From assembly GCA_943788935.1 (NCBI GenBank), contig CALSSE010000022.1:1-47287 (forward strand): 47,287 nt of DNA, in the 5' to 3' direction. The stretch is from an uncultured bacterium. Lineage in GTDB: Bacteria > Myxococcota_A > Bradymonadia > UBA7976 > VGTA01. A model generated the notes under the pieces. The model ran no database searches. It was not told the DNA's origin and worked only from the letters and a program-made list of their open reading frames with translations. The translations under genes and the position numbers were made by a program. Position 1 is the stretch's first letter. Each line of letters starts with the position of its first letter. This document shows positions 22,101 to 31,500 of this stretch, piece after piece.

Positions 22101-24626
22101 GTTATCAGCGTCTTGATTGCCGGTGTTTCTCACGATCAGCTCATAGCGCACCGTTCCCTCACGAGGGATAGTTGTTCCGCTAAGCGCCCTCTTCTCCAAG
22201 ATGACATTTGGCGCCGAGAAGACCACGAGTTGGGGGCTGCGAATAGTCATTACCTGCTGAGGATCGTCGACCACGCTCAATGTCGCTTCATTGATGACCG
22301 CTGTGCCCCCCGGCACTTGATCTTTAACTGTGGCGTTAAAGGTGATCCGAACGACATCGTCATCGAGCACTTCAAGTTGACCATCGATCTGCCAACGCCC
22401 TGAGACCTCATCACACCTGATCCCTGCTGGCGCAGATATAATAGTGCAGTCCTCTAAATGAGGAGGGAGAGTGTCTCTCACCCTTACTAAGCCACCACTG
22501 GTACCAGTATTGCGAATGCGAATACTATATTGTATCTGATCACCAGGCTCAAGTCGGCCTCCATTGAGATCACTGACCTCTTTTCGCGTCCCATTACCCC
22601 GAATATCGACCCCCGCATCAATCAAGAAGACTGTGGCGTCGGCTTGAGCGCTGGTAGAGGGGTCATCGCTGAGTACCTGCTCTGATCCTAAGGACACTTC
22701 AGCTTGGTTAGTGATCACTAAACCGTCGATTTCTGAGGGTGCGACCCCATCAGCTTCTAGTTGATCGCTGTCATGAATCTGAGCGACGATGATAATGCTA
22801 ATCGAGCTGTTGGCGTTAATATTAAGACCATCGAGCTGTACACGATTTAAGGAGAGATCGCTGTTATCGACTCCCCCTCCAGAGATGACTTGTAGGACAT
22901 CTAAATAAGGGGGAATTTGATCTATAAATCTCACTCCACTGATCGGTCGACTGTTTGGGTTGGGGATACTGATTCGGTATTGAATAATCTCACCGGGAGA
23001 GAAGAGGTCATCTCCATCTCCATCGATAACAGCCTTCGTCGCTTGCCCAAGAGGAGGGACGCCAAGCACATTTACCACCGCCCTCAGAGAGGTATCATCA
23101 GCGAGATTCGTCGCTGAAATAATCGCCTGTGAGATTAACTGAGTGCCCGCGGCGACCCCTTGGTCGATAGAGGCCCGAAAGGTGATCACCCGATCATTAT
23201 CACCTTGAAAAGAGAGCTGTCCCAATGGATAACCGGACGCGAGAGGATTTTGCTGCTCTTGTCCGGGAATCGGGTCCACACCGTCTATTCGTAAACTACC
23301 AGGGAAATAAGTAAGCCCTGCCGGTAAGTTCACTCTAGCGTTGACTCCAGTAGCGGTTAAGCTCCCCTGGTTTTGTACACGCAGGGTGAAGACCACTCGT
23401 TCTAGAGGAGCGGCCTCGTCAGGAATTACAGTAAACTCAGTCCCCTCCCTGTTAAAGTTAGGAGCGTTACGATCGACCTTAAGAACGATGTAACTCAATA
23501 GGAATAGCTCCCCTCCCCCTCCTGGATCAGGGTTATTGGGATTAACCCGCCCATCTCCCGATCCAACGCGAAGATTAATCACCGAATCGCCGGCGGAGAG
23601 TAAGCTAGATATATCAAAGGTATCTAGGTCTACGCCGAGGGTGTAACCAATCTCAGATGAGCTGTTAAATATATTATTTGGGGGGTTATTAGCGTCATTG
23701 AGCTTTGTTCCGTTCACCTCGAAGAAGTCAAAGCATGTGTTACAGCGCAGCTGTTGGTTTGGATCAGTGTCTTGAGGAGGAACGCCGAGCAAGGCATCTC
23801 CCTCCATCCCTAGGTAGGACAAGCTCGCTCGACCATCGGAGGGGAAATCAAACCCTCCTATGCTATATTGGGCGACTCCTGGCGAGTTGGAAGTCTCATC
23901 AAAGGAGCGAAAACCATCATAAATGGTCACATCACGCAGGGTAGAGCTCGAAGGAGAAGAATAGATAAGTACAAGGCTCCACGCAGCATACTTCGCTTGG
24001 CACTCCCTAGCCTCAACACAGCTCCCGTTCGGGTTCAGTGTACCGGGCTCAGCGGAGAGGTCACTCACCGTATAGCGACCATTGAAGTTCTGTACCCCGG
24101 GGTTCATACTCACAATATTGGTCACATCTGCGCGACAAGCGAAAAACCCCCCAAAGGAATTAAGCTCTAAACAACGCTCTGCTAGTACATCGTTAGCCAC
24201 TACGCCATTGGGGAGAGTCAGATCAACTGTTTGGTCGGGTGTATTTAGAGTACTCGCACTCCAAAATAAAAAGGCACCCTCTATTTGTGCATCAAAGGGG
24301 ATATCATTAATATCACCAGGAGATGAGCTCAACAGACGACTGTTCACTAGAGGGTTACTCGCCGACGCTCCCATAAGAGTATTACCGGTGATTTCAGCTC
24401 CTCCGAATACTTGGAACTGACGAAAGAGAGTTTGAGGAGTCCCTCCAACATCTGCCTGAGCCTCAGGAATACAATGAGAGAGGCTAACTAGGCTAACGAG
24501 TAAGAGTAGGCAGAGGAGTCTCTGACATGTTTTCATCGTCAGATTTACCACCAAATAGGCAGCGCTCACCTGTAAGGGCATTCTGGAGAGAGTTCGTATG
24601 GGGGTAGAGAGGTCTAAATCGCTCAT
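10191..24626 (-). CDS. Giant (about 4811 aa) DUF11-repeat surface protein with OmpA-like domain and C-terminal beta-barrel
   Basis: The longest gene here. The ATG at 24626 has GAGG 4-5 nt upstream; an internal ATG at 24536 (Met31) starts a standard signal peptide, MKTCQRLLCLLLLVSLVSL, so either could be used. After an N-terminal domain (to about residue 385), roughly 16 copies of a DUF11/TIGR01451 domain run to about 2430, each ending in a variant of LSDDPxT..DPT. SdrD-B-like domains follow near 2570-2670 (GTVFQDLNRDQIFDED) and 3000-3090 (GRVWCDEDKDGLQDQGE). An OmpA-C-like domain at about 3265-3375 has VDVHGSGED and NRRRNRRALI, suggesting peptidoglycan contact. A charged linker (about 3560-3790) precedes a long region of alternating strands ending VMAQY; the terminal aromatic residue is typical of outer-membrane barrels. 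Likely a barrel-anchored stalk or adhesin. The frame is intact over 14.4 kb. Confidence 0.85.
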   Translation of the reverse strand: MSDLDLSTPIRTLSRMPLQVSAAYLVVNLTMKTCQRLLCLLLLVSLVSLSHCIPEAQADVGGTPQTLFRQFQVFGGAEITGNTLMGASASNPLVNSRLLSSSPGDINDIPFDAQIEGAFLFWSASTLNTPDQTVDLTLPNGVVANDVLAERCLELNSFGGFFACRADVTNIVSMNPGVQNFNGRYTVSDLSAEPGTLNPNGSCVEARECQAKYAAWSLVLIYSSPSSSTLRDVTIYDGFRSFDETSNSPGVAQYSIGGFDFPSDGRASLSYLGMEGDALLGVPPQDTDPNQQLRCNTCFDFFEVNGTKLNDANNPPNNIFNSSSEIGYTLGVDLDTFDISSLLSAGDSVINLRVGSGDGRVNPNNPDPGGGGELFLLSYIVLKVDRNAPNFNREGTEFTVIPDEAAPLERVVFTLRVQNQGSLTATGVNARVNLPAGLTYFPGSLRIDGVDPIPGQEQQNPLASGYPLGQLSFQGDNDRVITFRASIDQGVAAGTQLISQAIISATNLADDTSLRAVVNVLGVPPLGQATKAVIDGDGDDLFSPGEIIQYRISIPNPNSRPISGVRFIDQIPPYLDVLQVISGGGVDNSDLSLNRVQLDGLNINANSSISIIIVAQIHDSDQLEADGVAPSEIDGLVITNQAEVSLGSEQVLSDDPSTSAQADATVFLIDAGVDIRGNGTRKEVSDLNGGRLEPGDQIQYSIRIRNTGTSGGLVRVRDTLPPHLEDCTIISAPAGIRCDEVSGRWQIDGQLEVLDDDVVRITFNATVKDQVPGGTAVINEATLSVVDDPQQVMTIRSPQLVVFSAPNVILEKRALSGTTIPREGTVRYELIVRNTGNQDADNVIIIDPISFSTRSGEAQNGGELTFDNQGAVTQARWVLPTLAAGGSVNLNLELDLSSVVLGGTLLSNQATLTYEGLNTELLSDDPSVSGRNDPTVVSVTANGPALSLTKLVSPSDPLNDERVTYTLVLRNVGDEPIINGQVTDLLPETLTDIRAQGALVNGQETIFNESTSPALALIDPGQAVILTINAQVSSATPEQQVSNQANASAQGVTPVVSDDPTTPTALDPTRFIVGTPPIITFTKSAIDLNGGELLIGDVVQYTLVLAHRAGAAASQITVIDPIPRGLTNISPLDGGRLFGDQLTWTIDRLEPNSGELSLRFEATISEQAQDGQRITNQASWRAINRPQASLSDDPSTADIDDPTVLIVSGGAELSLAVKSVSPESAAPGDLITWTIEVENGGPSIARSVVVNDPLSRFLTEVEAVGGRLSGGQAIWELGNVGVNQRRTLTLRSRLSEQASAEDIVANQARITGENIDERLTDDLRLPGDSDPTVLNVTPPPQLLFTKTLAQESATARPGDALRYLLVLRNIGDTPINNLIVTDQLPPSIRPTRVSNDGQITGDVATWLIPVLLPNAERTLIFQVEVSSSAVVGESLPNQASVSSAEGIEQVSDDPRTSEVNDPTRVRIIGDAEINITKRVTALDDPPFRRGGRVLYELELNQTGVADATDVVINDLIPLGLTDITSLSGEVSNQRVSWTLPRFGPGETQRFSFEARISDSAEIGGVIANQAEVLWAEGGSPVLSDDPATPQIDPTVFTVLADSRLRFTKTVSREDGRPLFSPGSLIIYEIIVRNDGPGASAPQEVTDLLSPSLNPVTERQWISESGLTALINGNLVTWSVPSIQEGESVVMIVGSRLANDLANGSLLLNQAELRGAGQPNTAPVLSDDPATPALNDPTALTVSTGSSLRVEKSIIQGESTFAPGGIVSYRLTVTNEGDALTQRLVLSDSLPSGLTFIEASPVATVTPQGIVSWRSIDLSPAESASFVLRAQISRDSAEGELINNQARLLAELAAPILSDDPSTPALGDATTLTVSSAARLSLEKTVRDVNGGVLRPGERVLFELTITNVGAEIARDIEVIDPLSSLLIEPNPIGGQVREQIARWSILQLQPGATITLSLNARVSETARGGDLLTNQFAARETGDQFTLSEEVSLTVQVDEVNFVKSARPILADQFTANGQIEYLIEITNVGQTTLENLVISDSYPAEQLSDIRPGEGGIVNGAEIVWDATTTPVLSSVDPGQTIQLSIRARVISLPVGSQFDNQATLRLSGGDPSIPPILSDDPSTPEERDPTTITIANGQALEFTKDILQPADRQGISPSDEIQYVIRIKNIGQSPTVNISVGDVLHSALRLLNVSVNGVSRDPVSLLRGSLVIDPILPNATVDILVIAQVDPMAEPGQMILNQATLNFETNSGQVNASSDDPKTPEPGDPTSFVIGGEASLSVVKSARILSGEATAKEGDLIEWRITLENLGDSPLFESTLFDPLPPELIYEINSIRAGGQGLTDAVDQDSGAWIEDRGEVSVNIPVLDPQERFDIQFLSRVRPVSAEGSLVTNNQAIWRIEGADPLLSDNDGDPSNGSAPTSVRLEASPEKSYELTLSIDDRGDSNVQIGEAVTVNLIAVNNGTTDLDDLELTLPIPTGYLYQSARIETGSGEVRYEPSPSNAEESAEVGILTVRDLQLGVGERLTLSLELIVDPELNESRALCLQGRLSDEDFDRSIDSGEGFALSSEECIQGQVVFGRLSGTVFQDLNRDQIFDEDSDLPLEGMIVSLWRIERPEGAAVATDFSDSNGEYIVENLRPGRYELRLKSSQGVAFKRAQEVEVVALDELKLPLIVEPTGRVYDSVSGDLIDGAQLFLYRDEDLGNDDPYDDESLEQRTLVPESVFASPTQQGQRSAQGGMYRFDVNRAGRYLIEVISPGVRYVAPSTLVPPLPTSLTVSDQAIQLVSSALPSGDPSVERRYVLAFEVTEDQIEELKITHNHLPLDPLSSLIQIDKRSRRVQYMIGDIVTYEVDLINRSPQDLIYDPQRRAGGVYIEDILPKGFKYVAQSAVWVEVVGARERPLFAAEPSGYRIIRFGRDQELTDQPSDDDSNTDAAQRVQRPIDLKAGGHLRLRYQAVIGPQAKPMRSYTNRARALADGDIPISAVAEAKVQVIADPDFDQGLLLGRVWCDEDKDGLQDQGERGLIGAKIYFDSGMYAVTDSAGKYHFKMIDPGSHGVKIDRGSLLPGAELTTDEMRVIYFTRGLPAKVDFGVTCPVIERTDPVVQLGESALKEALSSLGREAVILSGDTQKLTLKIGDLIFSAPPVDAILEYEGEVPDLMPPPDGAPLESLFFKTKLPMSARNDVSRWSLWVGRDGAEEHPVLSGIGAPPSRLEWDGRGLNGEILTRRGRVLGYRLEVITEELVISSPHHRLGIGVTLPPEPEVLLAFSTSPFDPQDPEALNVDDESRLTEVIARLKGGYEGRLLVDVHGSGEDDASFLTSARAAAISQQLKVKLKLREEEIQSEGSGNQFPLIPNLTQVNRRRNRRALIRLEQLKPDAAALEMLSRATELPAVVRSGEAERQPNQEGRFVLVTEIAKDGMVEVYLRNKSGASVTFTLPLDPSASIKESTNSEISATQPLSLGGTWGGELSLGGITLPTTVEQRRLMLQESSADEIKVSVKRVSPLKPDQGGQLVEISSWSLISLEEGQPLVIERGSGEPPEVLSWSPLDPLTESSKVGLQLKVSGRMITTKSQSLGGVKGPFEAYSPVLWLGGSAGRSIEFKASAVSSSRWRVSVGEESVEGDTSSRVEKIFTVSSSDRLNLMIVRPDESKLSLSYMIPRTKADTTAESQPDEKPEQTAQGQSSTLNLKGRRVSKRREGEMSLWAAGGLERAGQREKSTSRDVRSTLKVDLRLPSEALTTNKKPRVSKERVASGEKIREGVKIRGSELSSPTGDKDQRSAQASRPMKRFGSLELMQASLELLKSRAPKVDAQELSARVPKGDRLTDPQVPVSGKTRSGNRIYLNGVEARVNPEGRFVGSALIGDDGVLEVKSVDPNGNSATLTKQYTLADSAWFLMALGESLTGSIGAELDGVHAHTSTTVGDQIYIHGRAVAYLKGRMKGDELLGGLFKKYEVTAHLDTAKQQEFESYFRQMIDPNRYYPVYGDSAQEVIDVNSRGPLYVLVKADKSLLQAGNFRTVIKGIELLTYDRSLYGAQVSLDLNQGEWRHQAQVFGATQDQPERHAYVELRGTGGSLYYLPHRELVEGSERLYVVERDRISNMERRRVALVRNQDYSIRYLDGRILMLRPVNSTTMDTVGALPQPTGSQVVLDGHPTFISIEYDHRDAQDRGEDAWGAYVRETWSDKKSKSFSVGGGLIQEQQGEVAQGHYRLWGGHLTYQHARKTGFAVEYAKSLNQNAENLFSQDGGLTFQPFSRRPQGDSPSGDSFLVKANVELDDLVGKGDQDWVWLEGYWRYASPGFYAGGNIQQQGSENFGFKANYRLDEHHLITLSYDEMATEQTPLEVNPFITDYRRQITRLGHQYSEGKLTLDSAWTRTQNEQSLDGEGNIPPVFSSDVASVAAQYKLTSKLTLLGEQEAVIRGDRRLFEKTSDLFVTSLGARYKLSEALQVEAVQSLRWSGDNATQIGLRSELDDRRTLYAQQRLMNQFGRRMNTTVIGGEERFAQGARAFSEYQIESGQLGQRNRAVLGIGKRTQLVKGLTLDASYQRSQVLNNFSGMATGSGDLSQDALSVGIEWLAHPQIKLSSRLELRYDDADEWLGQRDKNQLLTLNNLSYQATPDLTLQLRFNYSITEDELFKDTEAEFMEASFGAAYRPLNHRWLAILFKATSRFEQRPVDLAFERPEIEEMGVISLIPIFELPFNFQLVEKIAYKRSAIVIENLIPTVSHNLLWINRLNYHLTNTWDIGAEYRVLQNSLAQSTLHGALFELNYIIKKSIRVGAGYNFTHFTDDEFARFDEQYGGPFFRVMAQY

Positions 24627-24890
24627 GAATCCTCAATCTAGGGCCTTTTGAATAGGAGCCAACCTGTAGTAAGACAGAACTAATCAGTGTGAGTGTATGT
24701 TCTGAGTACGAGTAGTTCAATGACTTCACAAGCGAAGTTTAATGACGCTTACAAATCAACACTTCTCATCATCGATCAATTCATGCACTATGCAGAGCCA
24801 ATTTTAGTAAAAAGACTACTGTCGATCCATTAGATTTGATCAACTGTGAGCTCTTTGGATTATTAACGATAGGTGAACTCGGAGCGCTCA
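24627..24890. other. Divergent intergenic region between giant surface-protein gene and GNAT gene
   Basis: Both flanking genes are transcribed outwards, so both promoters should lie here. A weak plus-strand candidate is TTGATC at 24836-24841 with TATTAA at 24861-24866, but the 19-nt spacing is long. Nothing stronger, and no RNA gene, was seen. Confidence 0.35.
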
Positions 24891-25481
24891 ATGGCTATCT
24901 CGATCGTACTCGCTGAAGAGCGACACATACCCATGATCGCCGAGATTACCAATTTAGAAGCTGAACGCTCAGCAGCGACAGTCGCCTCTGCTGAAGAACC
25001 TGCGAATCGATGGCATAAGCAGTATGTAGTGTGTAAAGATACATACCCTTGGTTGGTAGCTCTCTCCGGCACAGGAGAGACGGAGCAAGTCGTCGGCTAT
25101 GCTAAAACAGCACCTTATAATGTCAGAGATGGTTTTCGGTGGTCAGTTACACTCAGCGTTTACATTATCGAGTCATTTAAGCGTAAAGGAGTCGGGGATG
25201 CTCTTTACGAGGTCCTCTTTGACCTCCTTCGCCGCCAAGGGTATCTAAATACGTATGCCCGTATCGCCTTACCTAACCCTGGTAGCCAGAGGCTGCATGA
25301 GCGTTATGGCTTGAGCCAAACTGGAGTTCTGCCCCAGTTCGCTTGGAAATTCGGTCAATGGCATGATATGGCGATCTTCACAGGGAAACTCAATGACCCC
25401 CCTCTCGGAGTCGAACCTCCCTCCCTGCTTGATGTAGAGTCCGCTTGGCGTCAGAGGATAGCGGATCGTGAAATGGTTTGA
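24891..25481 (+). CDS. GNAT family N-acetyltransferase, phosphinothricin-acetyltransferase-like
   Basis: About 196 residues, transferring an acetyl group from acetyl-CoA to an amine. The ATG at 24891 is chosen because GGAG (24881-24884) lies 6 nt before it; a GTG at 24873 would add six residues. The acetyl-CoA loop is visible as RKGVGDALY (motif A), followed by the C-terminal LPNPGSQRLHERYGLSQTG and FGQWHDMAIF, the pattern of the PAT/bar subgroup (..LPN..S...HE..Gf...G.....G..k...WhDv). Substrates in that subgroup include phosphinothricin, methionine sulfoximine and other small amines; the true substrate here is unknown. It is followed on the same strand by the megasynthase start 81 bp later, so co-transcription is possible. 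Confidence 0.85.
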   Translation: MAISIVLAEERHIPMIAEITNLEAERSAATVASAEEPANRWHKQYVVCKDTYPWLVALSGTGETEQVVGYAKTAPYNVRDGFRWSVTLSVYIIESFKRKGVGDALYEVLFDLLRRQGYLNTYARIALPNPGSQRLHERYGLSQTGVLPQFAWKFGQWHDMAIFTGKLNDPPLGVEPPSLLDVESAWRQRIADREMV

Positions 25482-25561
25482 ACCACGCAGAAAACCTGTT
25501 TTAACAGTCTGTCAAAGCTAAGTATTTGCCCAGCTCCAAGCGATCACTAATAGGGAGAGAC

Positions 25562-28500
25562 ATGACCTCAACTGATCAAGCGCTTCCACTCAGCGACTCT
25601 TTAAAAATAGAAGAGCGAATTGCTGTCCTCTCTCCATTTGGAACTCCTCATATCGGGCTCATTAAAGCGTCTGTTAACGGAGGTCATTGGTCAATTATCG
25701 ACCTAGGTGATCCTAGGTCAAGGGGTGATGCACTTGGTTTGTCAGCGCTCCGCGCACTCAAGAGAGAGGGGCCCATCGGAGTCCGAGTCAGTATGGCGAA
25801 TCGCCGAGGGGCATGGAGAGCTCAAACACTCAGACCCTTCGTTTCTGATGGTTTGATAGAACAGATTTTAGTGGACGAGAGTGATGATTGGGGAGTATGG
25901 ACATCTCTCGGGATGACAGCACCCAGAGCGCTTGAAGTGTGGGTCGAGGTACGCACTCTTCGAGGCGCCGAGCTCGCCGCTCAAGACAGCAGAATCAGCG
26001 GAGTCGTGATCACCGCCGAAGAAGCGGCAGGCGCGAGTGGAGAACTCTCTGCCTATCTATGGCTCCAAAGACTGACGCAGATCTCCTTAGATAAGCCGGT
26101 ATGGATGAGAGGGGGGATGACGATCTGTGGTATGGTCGCAGCGATTTGCGCAGGTGTTGAGAGGGTTATCATCGACGAGCATCTCCTCGGTTGTCATGAA
26201 CTACAGACCATCGATCATGAGCTCTCCTCAATCCTACCTCATCTCAGTCGAAGTCATAGCCACCGAGAGCTGATCTCAGAAGAGGAAGTCACACAGCGAC
26301 TCTCTATCCAAGTTGAGAAGAGGAGTCGCCATGCTCGCTTCCTTACTTGGCCGCAGAGTCGAGGATGGCAGCTCTATAAGAGTAAACGACAACAGCTCAG
26401 CGACCCATTGGACGCTGAGGCGTCAAACCTATGGGGAAAACTCCCTTGGGGTGATCGACTCGACCAACACCTCATCCCGCTCAGCTCATCATGGCCACAC
26501 ATCAACAGAATTCAGAGAGGGCTCGCATTAGAACTCGGTGAGCCACCACGCTGTATAGAGGTCATTAGACGAATCATCGTTGAGCTCACGGAGCGGCTGA
26601 GCTTAGCTCAAACCTCACCTTCACCGCTCTGTCCTCCATCTTCACTCGCTCAGTCATTAGGGATTAGATATCCAATCTTCCAAGGCCCCATGACCAGAGT
26701 CAGCGATACTCCTGCTTTCGCTCTATCTGTCGCTCAAGAGGGCGGTCTTCCCTTTATCGCTCTCTCCTTGATGAGAGAAGAGCAGGCGAGACGAGTCCTC
26801 GAAGAGACGAAGACACTTTTGGGAGATCATCCATGGGGAGTCGGTGTGCTTGGATTCAGCCCCGCTGAGCTACGCGCTGTTCATTTTGAGCTGATCAAAG
26901 AGCTTCAACCCTCAGCGGTATTAATCGCTGGCGGGAGACCCTCACTCTCTAGAGATCTAGAGGCGGCGAATATCCCCACTTACCTTCATGCCCCTTCGCC
27001 CGAGCTCTTAGAGAGGTTCATCGAGGAGGGAGGACGTCGATTTATCTTTGAAGGGTCAGAGTGTGGAGGACATATTGGGCCATTGAGTAGCTTCGCCCTA
27101 TGGGAGGCTCAACTCGAGGTCATAGAGCGTTCTCCACACGCGTCTCAACTCGAGGTTCTCTTTGCCGGTGGGATTCATGACGCTCACTCCGCGGGTCTCT
27201 TGATCGCGATATGCTCTAAAATCAAAAACTTGGGCGCTAAGATTGGCGTCTTGATGGGAACAGGCTACCTCTTCACTCGAGAAGCGGTCGAGAGCGGCGC
27301 GATTCTCCCCGCTTATCAGCAAGTCGCCCTAAATCTAGAGAGAACAGCCACCGTCCATACAGCCCCGGGTCACAGCACCCGTTGCGCACCCACTCCTTTT
27401 ATTCAAGAATTTGAGGCTCGCCGACGAGAGTTGATCCAAGAGGGGGTTAAAGATCGAGTATTATGGGAAGAACTAGAGAAACTTAATGTCGGACGTTTGA
27501 GGATCGCGAGTAAGGGAATAACGAGAGAGTCTGATCACTTGGTAGAGGTTGATGCTCAAACTCAGAGTCGCTCTGGGATGTATATGATTGGCGAGGTCGC
27601 CACTCTGAGAGACCAAGTCACCGACATCAGATCCCTACATGACCAAGTCGCCCTCGAGAGTGAAGATTGGCTCAGAGAGAGTCTCGGACGTTTACGAGAG
27701 CGAGGTTCATCGAGAGCACATTTGACGCCTCGTCCGGTTCAACACCCCAATCACTCTAAAGAAATAGCGATCGTTGGAATCTCTTGCTTATTCCCGAAAG
27801 CGCCAGACCATCACCTCTTCTGGGCCAATATCCTAGGAGGAGTCGATGCGATCACCGAGATTCCCGAAGCTCGCTGGTCTATTGACCAATACTATGACCC
27901 CCAAGCGCCCGCAGGACGTAAATCTTCTTCAAAGTGGGGGGGGTTCTTAGACCCAGTCCCCTTTGACCCCATGCGCTATGGGATCCCTCCTCAAACACTC
28001 ACCGCTGTTGAACCAGTTCAATTGCTCGCCTTAGAAGTGGCTGCGAGAGCCTTAGAGGACGCTGGGTATCGCTCTAAACCTGGTGATCAGGGACGCTCCT
28101 TCAATCGGGAGATGACCTCAGTCATATTTGGTGCTGAAGCGGGCACAGACTTAGCCGGCGCTTATTCCTTAAGAGGCGTAGCTCCTCAATGGTTAGGAGA
28201 GCTCCCCCAAGCGCTTGATGAAGCTCTCCCGGAGCTGACTGAAGATAGCTTCGCCGGGGTGCTCGCTAATGTCATCGCTGGACGTATCGCCAATCGATTA
28301 GATCTCGGCGGGGTCAACTACACTGTTGATGCTGCGTGCGCCTCCTCTTTAGCGGCGCTTGATAGCTCAATGAAAAGCCTCTTAAGCCATGAAAGCGACG
28401 TGGTGATATGCGGAGGAGCTGACCTCCATAATAGTATCAATGACTACTTAATGTTTTCTAGTGTCCATGCGCTCTCTAAGACAGGTCGTTGTAGACCATT

Positions 28501-31500
28501 TGATGAGCGAGCTGATGGAATCTCTCTCGGGGAAGGTGTCGCCGCCGTTATTTTGAAGAGGGTTGAGGATGCTCAGCGCGATGGCGATCGTATTTATGCG
28601 GTCGTTTCATCGGTGGCAGGCTCTTCCGATGGACGCGCTTTAGGTCTGACTGCCCCTCGTCCCGAAGGGCAGAAGAGAGCTTTAGAGAGAGCATATCAGA
28701 GAGCCGGGGTGAGCCCTGCTGACGTTGGACTCGTCGAGGCCCATGGTACCGGCACCGTTGTTGGAGATCGTACCGAGCTAAAGACCTTGACCACGGTGTA
28801 TCAAGCTGATGAAGCCTCACTCGCTCAGAGTACGCTCGGCTCCGTTAAGTCGATGATAGGACATACCAAGTGTGCCGCCGGTCTCGCCGGTCTCATCAAG
28901 GCCTCAATGTCTATTTTTCATGGCATTCGACCACCCACGCTCCATCTTGATAAGCCGAACCCTGCCTATGACCCCGCCGCAAGCCCTTTCTGCTTCGAGC
29001 GTCAATCAAGGCCATGGTCAGTTCCTATCGATAAGCGAATCGCTGGCGTCAGCGCTTTTGGCTTCGGAGGGACTAACTTTCATACGGTTTTGAGAGGTGA
29101 ACCGAGCACTCCAAGTGCCATGAGAGCCCTTCAAGAGTGGCCGAGCGAAGCCCTAGTCATCAGAGCTGATAGCATCGACTCTGCTCGGGCCATCTCACAA
29201 CGCTACGCTATCGCAGTGGAAGAGAGAGAGGCGCGTGGTCACTTGTCCTCATTACGACTAAGAGACCTCGCCTTTAGCTTATTTAGTCAAGACCTTAAGG
29301 CGACTGTCCAAGCCGTATTAGTTGTCTCTAATACAAAAGAGGCTCTCGCAGCGCTGAGAGCTTTCGCCCATGGTGAAGAGCACTCCTGCATACTCAGTGA
29401 GCCCTCTAGTCCTCCTTCATCGACTGTGGACTTGACCTCGACAAACGGTGAGCTCTCTTCTGTGCCAAGAACCTCTCCTCAAGTAGCGTTCATGTTTCCG
29501 GGACAAGGGGCACAGAAGCTATCAATGATGCGAGAGCTCTTCACCGTCTTTCCCGAGTTGAATGATCGCCTCTCTCAGAATACTACCTATGCGGATGTCA
29601 TTTTCCCTCCACACCCTGCTGACCTTTCGCAAAAGAGAGCGCAGCAACAAGCGCTCACCGATACTCGAGTCGCTCAACCAGCGTTGGGTCTATGCGATCT
29701 CTCTGCGCTCCATCTCATTCGTCATTTTGGGGTCGAAGCTCAGCATTTAGGAGGACATAGCTATGGAGAGATCGTCGCGCTCTGCGCGGCGGGAGTCATT
29801 CCTGAGGAGCGCTTACCGATGCTCAGCGCCAAACGTGGGGAATTCATCCTCGAGGCCACTGGTGCTCTCAGCGGAGAGGGAGATGCAGGGAGCATGGCAG
29901 CGGTCAAGGGAGGTGCGAGAGAGGTCACCGCAGCTCTCAGCGAGTACCCTCATCTCTCGAAGGTCTGTCTCGCGAATCTTAATGCGCCTCAGCAGACTGT
30001 TATCTCAGGAGCGACCCACGATATTATCGAAGCGATCGCCGCTCTCAAGACCGCGGGGCTGAGAGCGCGAAAGATCCCTGTGGCCTGTGCTTTTCATAGT
30101 CATCTTGTCACCGAGGCTTCCAGTCAGTTTCAAGATTACCTTGACCAAGAGCTGCTCACCCCCGACGGCTTGTCTAGCTATACGGTGTGGTCCAATCAAA
30201 ACGCCGCTCCTTACTCAATGCAGTTATTAAGTGAGAAGAGCCTCTCTGAGCGCTTAGGTGAACATATCATCTCCCCTGTTCTGTTTATCGACCAAGTCAT
30301 CGCCATGATTAACGCGGGGGTCAGAATATTTGTGGAGGTCGGTCCGGGGAGAATCTTAAGTGGTCTCATCCAACAGATCTGCGCCGAGCATGAGTATGAT
30401 CACCCCGTTTCGGTGATCCCTCTCGCTCCGGAGCGAGGGACTCTCAGTGAGTTCATGACCGCTCTCTATCGGTTAGAGGTTGGAGGAGTAGACATCGATT
30501 GGTCTAAATTATGGCAATCACGAGATGTTCGATCGTTCACCCCTGATGAGATCAGTCAACCTCAGCTCGCTCCTCTTCAATGGTGGGTTAATGGGATGAG
30601 AGCTTGGCCGGAGCGTGGACCACTTCCTAAGAACTACCTAAATCCACCCAATAAGATGATTGAACCCTCTAGAGCGCTCGATTCCACTCAACTTGGGAGT
30701 CCAGCCTCCGCGACAGAGATCCCCCCCCCCCATAGGAACGTAGACCAACAATCAAAGGAGACCGAGATGAATAAGCCGGACCGCCCCCTCTCCTCCACTT
30801 TACCGAAGATGACTCCTCAAGTCGCTGAGGCGGCACAGGCCTATTTTGAGAGTATGAAGCAGCTCGCCGCCGCTCAAGAGAGAGTGATGTTAGCGCTATT
30901 AGGTCAAGAGGTCATCTCTGACGAGTCCTCAGCACTCATGACTCACCCCCGAGACACTGATACAAAAATAGAGAGCGCCAATGAAGGATCAAGAGTCGTA
31001 ACTTATCCTCATCTCGCCCCCCCGATAGAGGATCAGGTCATTGATTTTTGGAGTACACCGGTGAGAGCTCCTGTGCATGAGACTGAGCGCTCTACAGAGA
31101 GAGTTTTAGACTCCGATCAAGCAGGCAGAGATCACATCAATGACTCATCTACCCATGATTCATCTACCATAGAGGAGAGTCCACGCATAGATACTCCCAA
31201 CTCAGCTTCCGAGCGGCTCCCAATAAAAGACACCCTCATTGAGTTGGTGAGTGATCGTACTGGTTATCCAGTCGAGATGCTCAGCTTAGACCTAGATCTA
31301 GAGTCTGATTTGAGCGTGGACTCAATCAAGAGGATAGAGATCTTGGGAGCGCTCGCAGAGCGCCTTGGCCTTGATCAAAGTGATGAAGCAGAGCGAGACC
31401 AGATGATAGAAGAGCTCGCGATCATGAAGACCCTTCAAGAGATGATCAGTTGGCTTGAGAGTCGATTGTCAGACGTACCTGAGGTGGAGGCCGGAGCGGA

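Noticed and set aside
10650..24420. Many plus-strand open frames of 60-140 codons across the giant minus-strand gene
   Set aside because: They are antisense to a continuous 4811-codon gene, resemble no family and lack consistent ribosome-binding sites; they arise from its repetitive codon pattern.
25396..25430. GGAGTCGAACCTCC within the GNAT gene, which read on the minus strand resembles a tRNA T-arm (GTTCGACTCC)
   Set aside because: Only two of five T-stem pairs form, no D-arm, anticodon arm or acceptor stem can be built around it, and it lies in an intact coding frame.
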